Source: Dictyobacter aurantiacus
GTDB lineage: Bacteria; Chloroflexota; Ktedonobacteria; Ktedonobacterales; Ktedonobacteraceae
Assembly: GCF_003967515.1 (NCBI RefSeq)
Contig: NZ_BIFQ01000001.1
Span: 868,001-932,000 of the forward strand
DNA: 64,000 nt
Direction of reading: 5' to 3'
Numbering within the stretch: position 1 is the stretch's first letter; every line of letters begins with the position of its first letter. This document shows, piece after piece, positions 35,885 to 44,044 of this stretch. The notes below the pieces were generated by a model. That model ran no database searches and was not told the DNA's origin. It saw only the letters and a list, made by a program, of their open reading frames with translations. A program made the translations under genes and the position numbers.

Positions 35885-37369
35885 ATGCCGTTTTCGACTC
35901 GTTGGGCTCATCGTTTTCACCGTCTGCGATGGAAGCTGACCTTTTTTTACCTTCTGACGACCCTACTGGTCCTGATCGCACTCGAACTGCTTGGCGGGCT
36001 ACTGCTCCTGTTCGGCTTGACCACGTCTCCGATGACTGGTTTTGCCTTCCAGGTGGGCACTGTGGCACAAAATATTGGTGCAAACTTTCTTGGCCCGTTT
36101 GCCAACCGGGCGGCTTTGAGCGAAGCGTTGAACGAGTGGCGCCATGACAGTGGGATCGAGTTTCAGGGCTTTGTGGTCGTCATCGATCCTACTGGGCAAG
36201 TGCTGGCTGCGGCAGGAGATCACCCACCGACTCCCGGCACCCATCTTTCATCGCATATCCCTGCGAGCGTACAACGGCTCTTGCGAGAAGCCTTCACCCA
36301 TGATCCCTCGACAGTCACGAATCAGACGACCTCGAGCTGGCAGAGCAATGGCACGATCTATCTGGTCGCTCCGGTGGTAAGTGAACATCACATCAGGGGT
36401 GCGTTACTGGTAGAGGCGCACCAGGTGCAGGTCTTTTCCTCTACCTTCTGGAAATCTGCCCCGATGCTCCTCCCATATATTAGCAGCAGTCTGCTCTTCT
36501 TCTTTGTTGGTACCGGAGCGGTTGGCCTGGCCTTTGGGATGGTAACAGCGCGTAGCCTGATCCGCCGCATTCGGCGTATCCTGGCCTCAGCGGAGGTATG
36601 GGGCCAGGGAGACTTCTCCGCCTTCGTCGAGGATACATCTGCCGACGAACTGGGGCAACTGGCGCAGCGGCTCAATCGCATGGCTCAAGAGTTTCACGAC
36701 CTGCTGCATACGCGCCAGGAGTTGGCAACTCTACAAGAACGCAATCGCCTGGCGCGTGAGTTACACGATAGTGTGAAACAGCATGTTTTTGCGCTCTCGA
36801 TCTGGATCAGAAACACAAAAACCCTGATCGGTCACGATGAGAAAGCCGCACAAGCACAACTTGCTGAAGCCGAACAGGCAATTCGCCAGACACAGCAAGA
36901 GCTGACCGCACTCATTCGTGCCTTGCGGCCAATGGCCCTCACTGGGCATGATCTCAGCCAGGGCTTACAGGAGTATGGCCAGTCCTGGCAAAAGCAAACG
37001 GGTATCCGTGTCGCCTTTGAGGTCAATGGAAAGCGGGAGATCGCTCCAGCCATTGAGGAGGCCTTCTTTCGGATTGCGCAAGAGGCGCTGGCAAATGTGG
37101 CTCGGCATAGCCGGGCGCATCTCGTCACGCTCCAGCTGGACATTGGCCCAGAGATGCGCCTCACGATCAGCGACAATGGCTGCGGTTTTGATGTCAGAAG
37201 AGTGGATAGACCTGGCGTTGGCCTGGCCTCAATGCGCGAACGAATGGACGCACTACATGGGCACATCGAGATCCACAGCCAGCCAGGCCGGGGAACCAGC
37301 ATCACGGTTCGCTGCGCGCAACCGCCAGAATACGAACCGAATGACATGGTAACGAAGGAAAGCCGATGA
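35885..37369 (+). CDS. Sensor histidine kinase, NarX/LiaS-type (HisKA_3)
   Basis: About 494 residues. Helix 1 (KLTFFYLLTTLLVLIALELLGGLLLLFG), an extracytoplasmic domain of about 130 residues, helix 2 (LLPYISSSLLFFFVGTGAVGLAFGM), a HAMP segment, then the dimerisation domain with the phosphoacceptor in NRLARELHDSVKQHVF and an ATPase domain with ISDNGCGFD and GVGLASMRERM. The ATG at 35885 has GGAGAG 7 bases upstream. Its TGA overlaps the ATG of the response regulator, so the two are translated together. The signal is unknown; the family often senses envelope stress or small ligands. Confidence 0.92.
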   Translation: MPFSTRWAHRFHRLRWKLTFFYLLTTLLVLIALELLGGLLLLFGLTTSPMTGFAFQVGTVAQNIGANFLGPFANRAALSEALNEWRHDSGIEFQGFVVVIDPTGQVLAAAGDHPPTPGTHLSSHIPASVQRLLREAFTHDPSTVTNQTTSSWQSNGTIYLVAPVVSEHHIRGALLVEAHQVQVFSSTFWKSAPMLLPYISSSLLFFFVGTGAVGLAFGMVTARSLIRRIRRILASAEVWGQGDFSAFVEDTSADELGQLAQRLNRMAQEFHDLLHTRQELATLQERNRLARELHDSVKQHVFALSIWIRNTKTLIGHDEKAAQAQLAEAEQAIRQTQQELTALIRALRPMALTGHDLSQGLQEYGQSWQKQTGIRVAFEVNGKREIAPAIEEAFFRIAQEALANVARHSRAHLVTLQLDIGPEMRLTISDNGCGFDVRRVDRPGVGLASMRERMDALHGHIEIHSQPGRGTSITVRCAQPPEYEPNDMVTKESR

Positions 37370-38031
37370 TGAGTGAACAAGAGCCGATAACCATTCTTCT
37401 TGTGGACGATCATGCCATTGTGCGCCGGGGCTTACGCGCTCTCTTCGCGCTCCAGCCGGATTGCCAGGTGGTAGGAGAAGCTAACTCGGGCGAAGAGGCT
37501 ATACGTCTTGCCGCTAAACTGGTGCCAGACATCATCCTCATGGACCTCGTAATGCCTGACTTCGATGGCATTGAAGCCACCAAACGTGCCAAAGAGGTGA
37601 GTCCTCGGTCACAGGTGATTGTGCTCACCTCCTTTCACGATGATGTTCACATTTTTCCAGCACTGCATGCTGGCGCCCTCTCCTATGTTCTCAAAGATGT
37701 TGATCCCGACGAACTGGTCGAGACGGTCCATCGAGCCGTGCGCGGAGAATCGATACTGCATCCGCAAGTAGCAACGCGCGTGCTGCAAGAACTACGTCAA
37801 TCCAGGCAACCATCGACCAACCCGTTTGCACAACTGAGCGAACGCGAGCAGGACGTGCTGCGCCTGATTGCGGATGGGCGTTCCAATGCTGAAATTGCCA
37901 CACGGCTGGTGATCAGCGAGAAAACCGTCAAAAACCACGTCTCAAACATCCTCTCAAAGCTGCACCTACTGGATCGGACCCAGGCTGCAGTCTTTGCCTG
38001 GCAACAGGGCTTCATGCGCCAGGAGGAATAG
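37366..38031 (+). CDS. Response regulator, NarL/LuxR family
   Basis: 221 residues. Receiver domain with acidic pocket DDH near residue 14, phosphorylated Asp in DIILMDLVMP, Thr/Ser in VIVLTSFHDD and Lys in SYVLKDVD. The C-terminal LuxR-type helix-turn-helix is LSEREQDVLRLIADGRSNAEIATRLVISEKTVKNHVSNILSKL (positions about 150-195). It is partner to the kinase upstream (4-base overlap). Targets may include the membrane-protein genes just downstream, but this is only proximity. Confidence 0.93.
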   Translation: MMSEQEPITILLVDDHAIVRRGLRALFALQPDCQVVGEANSGEEAIRLAAKLVPDIILMDLVMPDFDGIEATKRAKEVSPRSQVIVLTSFHDDVHIFPALHAGALSYVLKDVDPDELVETVHRAVRGESILHPQVATRVLQELRQSRQPSTNPFAQLSEREQDVLRLIADGRSNAEIATRLVISEKTVKNHVSNILSKLHLLDRTQAAVFAWQQGFMRQEE

Positions 38032-38254
38032 CGAGCACTGTAACACAATAAACTGGCGGCTTACACATCATGGAACAGGTCTCCAGTCTCATCCTCAAAA
38101 TAGGTCTTCAGCCTCATCCATCCCAGCCATTTCTGCGTTATCCTCTTTCTGAAAGAGAAAGGTTCTGGTGATCTTCTCTCCTTCCCTCGAAAGGCGATCC
38201 AAAGCATCGCCATTCATGAACCCAAAGTAGGTGGATGCAGAAAGGGATTTTCAA

Positions 38255-38629
38255 ATGCGCAAAACCAAGTTCATCATAACGATAGTAATCTCGCTTATCG
38301 GGATGCTTCATGTGGCACTAACTCCCATGCTTCACGGGGCCACCCCTACAGTTGCTGATATCTGGTTCGCCAGTTTCGGCCTGATGCTCATGTTTCTGGC
38401 CTTCTTGAACTATACCCTCATGAATGTCGCGCAGAACCCAACGAAACTATTTGTTCTTGGGCATATCGCGAATGTACTGACCGCTCTCATGGTAGCAGTT
38501 CTTCTCACCCTTGCTCTCTACCCGCACATCATCCTGATCCTGGTGCTCCTGGTTGTCGAGACAGTCCTGCTCTTGCATACCCATCTGACAGCCACACCAT
38601 CTGTAGCCCGGGCAGCCCAGAGGGGATAA
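38255..38629 (+). CDS. Four-helix membrane protein
   Basis: About 124 residues forming four hydrophobic segments: IITIVISLIGMLHVALTPML, IWFASFGLMLMFLAFLNYTL, LGHIANVLTALMVAVLLTLAL and PHIILILVLLVVETVLLLHTH. AAAGGGA lies 7 bases before the ATG at 38255. No family recognised; the H-V-A-L-T-P-x-L-H and N-Y-T-L segments give it some likeness to small integral-membrane proteins found beside two-component systems. The following gene is also a membrane protein on the same strand. Confidence 0.65.
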   Translation: MRKTKFIITIVISLIGMLHVALTPMLHGATPTVADIWFASFGLMLMFLAFLNYTLMNVAQNPTKLFVLGHIANVLTALMVAVLLTLALYPHIILILVLLVVETVLLLHTHLTATPSVARAAQRG

Positions 38630-38719
38630 ATAGAGATCTCGTCGTCTTCTTGATGAATTCAGGAATGGCGACGTTGGCAGAGTATGAGAAACAGATACAG
38701 AAGGAAAGATTGAGCATTT

Positions 38720-39457
38720 ATGAAAAAGCGAAGATATCTCACCATTTCTCTCATCCCGGCAAGGTGGACAGCGGGAGTCGGATACGCGGCCTGTCTCTGG
38801 GCAATGCTCTTCGCCGCCGCACATCTCTATTGGGCAGTGGGGGGAACGTTTGCAATGAATGTGCAGGAAGTGGCGCAGGGCAAAAGGTGGTTGACCCAGG
38901 CACCAGTGCCCTATCTGTTCAGTTGGACGATCACCATCGTCATGTTCATGGTTGAAGGGCTGTTTCCCCTGGCTCTGGTCTGGCAGGGGAGCCGCGTGAA
39001 ACAGAGAGGGCGTCACATACAGATCGTGACGCTGATTCTGGCCTATACAGGCATGATCGTGTTCGCACTGGGTGACTTTCTCGTGGTGCACCAACCCCTA
39101 TTGGGACTCGTCGCTCTCGTCATCTGTGCATTGGGGAGTCTGGTCGCCTTCGTGCGACCACGCAGCCAACCCAGCATGCCCCAATGGATGGTCCTTGTCG
39201 CAACCTGGGTGATGGCGGGAGGCAACCTGCTCAACGGATTGATCTACTATAGCATAACACTGCTGGCCCCTATCGGAGTGGTAAGGCCACCGCTGATCCC
39301 AGCGCTCCCATTGGGAGAAGTCATCTGGCAGGGAGTGGTGACCGGATCGATCTTTTGTTCTGGAGGCGTCCTCTTGTTGCTGACCGCTGTTCTTATAAGC
39401 TGCCAGTACCAAAGGAATGCCTCGGATACGGACTGTGGTATCAGCCACAAAAGGTAG
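38720..39457 (+). CDS. Multi-helix membrane protein, DUF3995-like N-terminus
   Basis: 245 residues with about six helices. The N-terminal WAMLFAAAHLYWAVGGTFAMNVQE recalls DUF3995 (His-x-Tyr-Trp-Ala-x-Gly-Gly). Further helices: FSWTITIVMFMVEGLFPLALVW, ILAYTGMIVFALGDFLVVHQP, LVALVICALGSLVAFV, WMVLVATWVMAGGNLLNGLIYYS and a last helix near residue 215. The final 19 residues run into the upstream edge of the DUF4396 remnant, so the natural C-terminus may have been replaced. Function unknown. Confidence 0.65.
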   Translation: MKKRRYLTISLIPARWTAGVGYAACLWAMLFAAAHLYWAVGGTFAMNVQEVAQGKRWLTQAPVPYLFSWTITIVMFMVEGLFPLALVWQGSRVKQRGRHIQIVTLILAYTGMIVFALGDFLVVHQPLLGLVALVICALGSLVAFVRPRSQPSMPQWMVLVATWVMAGGNLLNGLIYYSITLLAPIGVVRPPLIPALPLGEVIWQGVVTGSIFCSGGVLLLLTAVLISCQYQRNASDTDCGISHKR

Positions 39458-39743
39458 AATAGGCATTATCTTCCAATACTTTGCGATTGTCCCGATGCGC
39501 AGCCTTTCGTTCTGGCCAGGCCTTAAAGAGGCCATCAAAGCCGATACCCTGTCACTCACGGCATTTGAAGTCGGACTCTTCGCCTGGATGGCGTTGTCCA
39601 GCCTGGTCTTCTTTCATCCGGCCCTCCATCCCGATTCTCCTGTTTACTGGTTTATGATGCAGGTTGGTATGGTGATTGGCTTTGGCACCAATTATCCGAT
39701 GAACTGGTAGCTGATCAAAACAGGCGTCAAGGAGGCCATGTAA
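39438..39743 (+). pseudogene. DUF4396-like membrane protein, C-terminal part with in-frame TAG (copy 2)
   Basis: The frame reads FQYFAIVPMRSLSFWPGLKEAIKADTLSLTAFEVGLFAWMAL and PVYWFMMQVGMVIGFGTNYPMNW, then TAG at 39708-39710, then LIKTGVKEAM and TAA. The family normally continues with a second Trp at this site, as far as I recall, so TGG to TAG is the simplest reading. The N-terminal half is absent. The last 100 bases are duplicated at 22712. Bases after the TAG differ between copies mostly in a coding-like (synonymous or V/I) way. Confidence 0.6.
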
Positions 39744-39762
39744 GCAAGGAGAAAGCTCAAGA

Positions 39763-39815
39763 CAAAAGAGAGAATAACCAGAATATGACTGTCTGGTCAA
39801 TCTCTCTTTTGGTCA
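39763..39815. terminator. Bidirectional hairpin
   Basis: AAAAGAGAGA / TCTCTCTTTT arms with an inner ACCAG/CTGGT pairing. It separates the DUF4396 remnant from the convergent 2Fe-2S gene. A hairpin with related arms follows the other DUF4396 copy at 22833. Confidence 0.6.
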
Positions 39816-39833
39816 CGAGGGTATTTTATATCT

Positions 39834-40292
39834 TTATTTGCATGCACCAATCCTGGGTTCAGAGGGTCCCTCTAAGGCCGCAACCAGAGATGCCATATCA
39901 GGATGGACTTCTCTGTCAAGCACTGAATCACGCAAGGTATCTGGAACAGGCAAGAGTTGCTTTGCTTTGACCATCGCTTCAATATAGTCATAGAGAGCAC
40001 TGACCTGTTCTGCTGTATTAAAAGAGTGGAACCAGAGGGGTTTCCCTTGAAAGATCAGCAAAACGGTATTTCCCAATGCGCAGAGCCCAAGGCAACCGGA
40101 TGGGGTCAGATACACCGTTTGGCCCAACTTCCGCCGGTGCCACTCCGCTTGATGAAGCTCACGCAAGTCCGGTCCATAACCACGTTCAGCTTTTCCACAA
40201 CACAGTCCATGACTACAGACAAACACATTGCCAAGGTGTAGAACCACATCCACTTTTTTGCCATCTAAGCGCTGGATCCGTGTTTTCTTCAC
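39834..40292 (-). CDS. Thioredoxin-like [2Fe-2S] ferredoxin
   Basis: 152 residues. Cluster Cys are visible as CSHGLCCGKAERGYG near residue 27 and SGCLGLCALGNTVLL near residue 68, the pattern of thioredoxin-fold 2Fe-2S proteins (C-x4-C and C-x3-C). The C-terminal 50 residues are helical. GTG start at 40292 with GGAAGGAG 7 bases upstream. A 17-bp perfect palindrome, similar to the csoR operator, lies about 95 bases upstream, so copper-dependent expression is possible. Copper attacks Fe-S clusters, which would give such a link a rationale (inference). Electron partner unknown. Confidence 0.75.
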   Translation of the reverse strand: MKKTRIQRLDGKKVDVVLHLGNVFVCSHGLCCGKAERGYGPDLRELHQAEWHRRKLGQTVYLTPSGCLGLCALGNTVLLIFQGKPLWFHSFNTAEQVSALYDYIEAMVKAKQLLPVPDTLRDSVLDREVHPDMASLVAALEGPSEPRIGACK

Positions 40293-40386
40293 TGCGCTGC
40301 TCCTTCCATCATACGCTCAACCCATCTTTCCGGGAAAACGATTCGAAAAAGAAGAGTGCTACCTTGACTCACCCCTTCAGCACAAC

Positions 40387-40423
40387 ATGCTTTACCCATA
40401 CCCACCGGGTATGGGTAAAGCAT
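40387..40423. promoter_or_regulatory. CsoR-like operator, site 1 (17-bp perfect palindrome)
   Basis: ATGCTTTACCCATACCC, spacer ACC, and its exact complement. It shares the TACCCATACC / GGTATGGGTA core with the operator in front of csoR. It stands before the 2Fe-2S gene (minus strand). Confidence 0.6.
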
Positions 40424-40631
40424 ACCATAACAGCAGTGTATATTGCAAGGTATGAATACAGGAAGTTCTGTGCGTAACACATTTTTATGCAGATGGAGAA
40501 AGCGCTGATACCAAAGTATGATTGGATGAACAGGTAGAGCTTTATACCCTAACGATCATGAAAGAACAGCAAGGCACAAAGCTCCAGCAATCGCTCCGTT
40601 TTCTGCCCCAGTTGTCACGTATCAGTCGGCG

Positions 40632-41369
40632 TTACCCAATCAGGGTAGTGACGACATATGCAAATGCGGCGCCAAGCACGGTAAGCACCAGCGTAAAGAT
40701 ACTGCTTTTTTCCTGATGGGCTTCTGGGAGAACGTGAGAGGCGCCTATGTACAGGAGAAACCCCGCCAGGAAACCAAGGTATAAGGGCATCTGTCCCTCG
40801 GGGATCTTGATCAAGAGCGTTGATGCCGCCCCAAGGATTGGTGCCACCGCGACCAACAGGAGCAAGCGAAAGGCCTGGAGTCTGGTGAGCTTGTTCAGCA
40901 GGAGCAGGGTCATCGTATTGAGGCCATCACCAATGTCGTGCAGGATCACGGCGAACGCGACCAGCAATCCCAGGCTCGGACTCACCTGGAAACCAGCGCC
41001 TATTTCGATCCCCTCTAAAAAGCTATGGCCCGCAAATGCCAGGGCAGAGGCTACGCCGATCACAGGGTGGTGATGCGCAACAACGTCTTGCCGGCCTTGG
41101 CGCGCCTGAAGCAGCAGAAATAGCTTCTCCAGAATATAAAAGAATAGAAAACCTACAACCAGCATTGCAAAGGCACTCACGCGCATACCATGGGAGAGCC
41201 CTTCCATCGCTTCAAACATGGCGGGCAACAGATCAAAGCAGACCACGCCGATCAGAACACCCGCGGTAAATCCCATAATCAGATGCAGCTTGCTGCGAAA
41301 ACGGAGCGCAAACAGGCCTCCAAAACACGTCGAAAAAAAGGTTGCAAATGAAAGAAGGATCGCATTCAT
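40632..41369 (-). CDS. ZIP-family divalent metal transporter
   Basis: About 245 residues, eight predicted helices. Metal-site helices are visible: FAGHSFLEGIEIGAGF (helix IV, His-x-x-x-Glu) and VILHDIGDGLNTMTLL (helix V, His-Asp-x-x-x-Gly). A His cluster (VVAHHHP) in the preceding cytoplasmic loop is typical. ZIP proteins import Zn, Fe or Mn into the cytoplasm, or work in GufA-type subfamilies. GGGAGA lies 6 bases before the ATG at 41369. A class Ic ribonucleotide reductase would need Mn as well as Fe, so a metal importer is notable, but no direct link is shown. Confidence 0.88.
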   Translation of the reverse strand: MNAILLSFATFFSTCFGGLFALRFRSKLHLIMGFTAGVLIGVVCFDLLPAMFEAMEGLSHGMRVSAFAMLVVGFLFFYILEKLFLLLQARQGRQDVVAHHHPVIGVASALAFAGHSFLEGIEIGAGFQVSPSLGLLVAFAVILHDIGDGLNTMTLLLLNKLTRLQAFRLLLLVAVAPILGAASTLLIKIPEGQMPLYLGFLAGFLLYIGASHVLPEAHQEKSSIFTLVLTVLGAAFAYVVTTLIG

Positions 41370-41684
41370 ATCGTTCTCCCTTACACCATTTCCCTCTCGC
41401 TCTCTCGAGCGTACCTCAACATGAGCAAAGCGATGCACTACCTTGTATGCACAAAAGAGCAAAAACACGCTTCATACGCAATAAACATTTTATTCTTGCC
41501 TATTATACTATATAGTATCATTGGCGATAGTAAGATACGCGCCCTTGATAGCGTCATAGCAGGAAAGTACCAATCATGGCGCGGTTGATACGGCAGCGAC
41601 AGAGAACCTGTCCGCATCCGCGTATCCCGATTACTGATCAACGAGAAACATCTCTCGCCTTTCTCCTCTCCTACCCTCCTATGG

Positions 41685-41693
41685 TACAATGTA
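41685..41693. promoter_or_regulatory. Possible BlaI/CopY-type operator (TACAATGTA)
   Basis: TACA-A-TGTA resembles the core half-sites of BlaI/MecI/CopY operators. A TATAAT follows at 41726-41731, about 105 bases before the M56 peptidase start. A single short match may be chance. Confidence 0.35.
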
Positions 41694-41835
41694 CGATAGA
41701 GTAGGAGCAATTCGGCTAAAAATGATATAATGGGACAGACGATATCTCTTCTGGCACTTCATTTCGTTCACCCATCACAGTCATCCATGCCAGCCATCAG
41801 CAGTATGCGGCAGTGGGGAGAGGAGGCAGGGCACC

Positions 41836-42816
41836 GTGCATACACTGATCGAGGGGGTTATTTTTCTTTCGCTCGTCCTTGGCGGGAACGCCACGCTCAA
41901 AAACCTGAACATGATTATCCCGTGGTCACAGCGGCGCAAGCTCCAGCTCCTGATTCTTGCCCTGCCCTTCTTCCCGTTCGGTTTTAGCCTGTTCTGCCTC
42001 TATCATTTTGTGGAGCATCTCTGCCTGGCTGGCGATCCCTTGTGGGATGAACTGCTGGCCAGTATGCTGGCGCTTCTCACCTCGACACTGCTGCTCGGAG
42101 CGCTGCTCAAGGCCCTGCTCAGCATCTTTTTGATGCGCCGCTTCCTCTCCTCCTATCGTCAACGCGCGACCCCGGACATCCATCAGCGCGTTGATCGGCT
42201 CGTTGGGGGACGATACACCAGACCTATCCGGGTATGTCTGCTTCCTATTCACCATCCCATTGCGTTTACCTGTGGTTTTTTTCGTCCTGTGATCTTTCTC
42301 TCTCCCTGGATGATCCACCAGCTTGATACCCATGAGTTGAACGCGGTGCTGGCACATGAAGTCGAGCATGTCATCCGACGCGATTATGGCGTGCTGTTCC
42401 TGGCCACCTTTTTACGCGATGCGTTCCTCTACCTTCCCAGCAGCCATCAGAGCTACCATCACCTCCAGCGAGAGAAAGAACTGGCCTGCGATGAGCAAGC
42501 CGCATCCACCACCCAACGCCCGCTGGCCCTGGCCAGTGCGTTAACCAGGGTGTGGTTGCATGGAACAAGCGAAGGGCATTCCTTCTCGATGGGATTGGGG
42601 CAGCCGCTGCTCCCCCAACATAGCGCCATGAAATATCGCGCCGAGCGATTGCTGGAGGTACCTTCCCCGCTCCCACCACAGAGGAGCAACAGGTATCGCT
42701 GGAATATCTCTGGCATTGGCCTGCTCGTACTGATCCAGATTGCCTTCTTCTTTTTCGGGATGAAACTCATCGGCTGTAATCCAGAAATGGTCATCATGCA
42801 CCTGCTCCAACACTAA
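41836..42816 (+). CDS. M56-family (BlaR1/MecR1-type) membrane metallopeptidase
   Basis: 326 residues. Helices at about 1-20, 38-65, 75-100 and 295-315; zinc motif HEVEH near residue 175 (LAHEVEHVIRRDYG) with downstream EKELACDEQA supplying the third ligand. This is the peptidase part of BlaR1/MecR1 without the extracellular penicillin-binding domain. Such proteins cleave BlaI-type repressors. A BlaI/CopY-type repressor gene lies 4 kb away at 46955. GTG start at 41836 with GAGGAGG upstream. In this position it may tune a copper-related regulon, as inferred from neighbours. Confidence 0.85.
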   Translation: MHTLIEGVIFLSLVLGGNATLKNLNMIIPWSQRRKLQLLILALPFFPFGFSLFCLYHFVEHLCLAGDPLWDELLASMLALLTSTLLLGALLKALLSIFLMRRFLSSYRQRATPDIHQRVDRLVGGRYTRPIRVCLLPIHHPIAFTCGFFRPVIFLSPWMIHQLDTHELNAVLAHEVEHVIRRDYGVLFLATFLRDAFLYLPSSHQSYHHLQREKELACDEQAASTTQRPLALASALTRVWLHGTSEGHSFSMGLGQPLLPQHSAMKYRAERLLEVPSPLPPQRSNRYRWNISGIGLLVLIQIAFFFFGMKLIGCNPEMVIMHLLQH

Positions 42817-42852
42817 CACCGTGGCTTGCACAAACGGGCGCGCTATGCTATA

Positions 42853-42895
42853 CTTTCTCTATACCCATACCGGGTGGGTGTGGGTATAGAGAAAG
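42853..42895 (+). promoter_or_regulatory. CsoR operator, site 2 (autoregulatory)
   Basis: 19-bp arms with one mismatch (42853-42871 and 42877-42895), core TACCCATACC ... GGTGTGGGTA. It ends 11 bases before the csoR ATG and overlaps its promoter region, as expected for autoregulation. Confidence 0.75.
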
Positions 42896-42906
42896 GGGAA
42901 AGCACG

Positions 42907-43173
42907 ATGAATGCAGACAAACAGGATGTCCTCAAACGACTCAATTATATTGAGGGGCACCTGGGCGGCATCCGGAAGATGGTTGAAGAAGATAAGTATT
43001 GTGTCGATATCTTGCGGCAAACCTATGCCGTCCGCAAAGCGATCGAGAAACTTGAGGGGATGCTGGTTGATAGCCATCTGCATACATGCGTCCCCACCGG
43101 CATCGCAGAAGGCAGAGGTGACGAGATCATTCAGGAACTCGTTCAGCTCTACAATCTCGCCGGCAATCGATAA
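42907..43173 (+). CDS. csoR: Copper-sensing repressor CsoR
   Basis: 88 residues, all-helical DUF156 fold. The Cu(I) ligands have the exact CsoR spacing: C32, H57 and C61 (25 and 4 residues apart), plus conserved Tyr and Glu of the second shell. Cu(I) binding releases the protein from GC-flanked TACCC...GGGTA operators; three such sites occur in this window. The ATG at 42907 was chosen because the palindrome occupies the longer alternative. copZ follows on the same strand after 49 bases. Confidence 0.93.
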   Translation: MNADKQDVLKRLNYIEGHLGGIRKMVEEDKYCVDILRQTYAVRKAIEKLEGMLVDSHLHTCVPTGIAEGRGDEIIQELVQLYNLAGNR

Positions 43174-43222
43174 CGATAGATAGCGGTTTACTCGCTGTCT
43201 TCCCATGACAAGGAGAACGAGA

Positions 43223-43483
43223 ATGGCACAGGATATCACGCTTTCGGTCCCAGACATCAGTTGTGAACATTGTGTCAGGACCATCAATGGCGCCTTAGGC
43301 GCGCTCACTGGAGTCGAACAGGTTTCGACCGACATCTCCACCAAAAGCGTCCAGCTCCGCTTTGATCCAGCTCAGGTCTCGCTGCAGCAGATTGAGGCGA
43401 CCCTGGACGATGCCGGGTACACCGTCTCATCACAGCCTGCCCCAACCCCACGCACCACTGGCAAGCCCTTGAATCTGCTTTAG
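43223..43483 (+). CDS. copZ: Copper chaperone CopZ (HMA domain)
   Basis: 86 residues with one HMA domain: C14 and C17 in ISCEHC bind Cu(I); the beta-alpha-beta pattern continues through VSTDISTKSVQLRFDP and TLDDAGY. A 16-residue Pro/Thr-rich tail follows. AAGGAG lies 7 bases before the ATG. It hands Cu(I) to CopA and probably to CsoR in the cytoplasm. It is co-transcribed with csoR and ends at a strong bidirectional terminator. Confidence 0.92.
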   Translation: MAQDITLSVPDISCEHCVRTINGALGALTGVEQVSTDISTKSVQLRFDPAQVSLQQIEATLDDAGYTVSSQPAPTPRTTGKPLNLL

Positions 43484-43519
43484 CAAGATGTGTCATCTTC
43501 TGAGATGCATACAAAAGTC

Positions 43520-43560
43520 AACGCCCCCTCCCAGGATTCCATATTCCGGGAGGGGGCGTT
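43520..43560. terminator. Bidirectional terminator between copZ and the cupredoxin gene
   Basis: 13-bp stem AACGCCCCCTCCC / GGGAGGGGGCGTT between two convergent genes. Confidence 0.8.
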
Positions 43561-43574
43561 CCTTCATCATGCTT

Positions 43575-44012
43575 CTATGATATGACAGCGACGCTCTGCT
43601 TCATGCCAGCTTCGTAGTGACCTGGAAGATAGCAAGCCAGTTCTGGATGCGAACCAGCAGACGAGGACGGAAAGGTATACTCCAGCGTTCTGGTTTCGCC
43701 TGGATTTAGATTGCCGAGGGAGGCCAGCGCCATGTGATCCATGTCATCCATCGACATCCCCCCCATACTGCCTTGCGATGACGGCATGATCATGAATTCG
43801 TGAACAGTCTTCCCATGATTCGTGACGACAAAGTGATACCTGGTGCCAGGTGAAAAACTGGTCAGCGCGGAATCGATATGGAAGTCGGTTTCGCTCACCG
43901 GGACATTGATGCCTGACGTCTTCTCTGACGTGTTTCCTGGTGTGCCTCCACAGGCGACCAGGAAAAGCGTCAGCAGAAGAGCCCCAAGTATCATCAAGGA
44001 TCGTTGTTTCAT
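43575..44012 (-). CDS. Cupredoxin-like lipoprotein
   Basis: 145 residues. Lipoprotein signal with lipobox LVAC (Cys 21). The mature part has a plastocyanin-like copper site: His in KTVHEFM, and Cys, His and Met in ACYLPGHYEAGM at the C-terminus. An inserted Met-rich stretch (MGGMSMDDMDHMALASL) may bind extra copper. It probably carries or buffers extracytoplasmic copper, or passes electrons. It is the last gene of a minus-strand series after copA (32 bases apart). Confidence 0.85.
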   Translation of the reverse strand: MKQRSLMILGALLLTLFLVACGGTPGNTSEKTSGINVPVSETDFHIDSALTSFSPGTRYHFVVTNHGKTVHEFMIMPSSQGSMGGMSMDDMDHMALASLGNLNPGETRTLEYTFPSSSAGSHPELACYLPGHYEAGMKQSVAVIS

Positions 44013-44044
44013 ATCTGTTCCTCTCTCTCCCTTTTCACTGTTCT

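Noticed and set aside
40387..40423. Palindrome taken as a terminator of the ZIP gene
   Set aside because: No T-run follows, it is over 200 bases past the gene, and its core matches the csoR operator; operator is preferred, though not proved.
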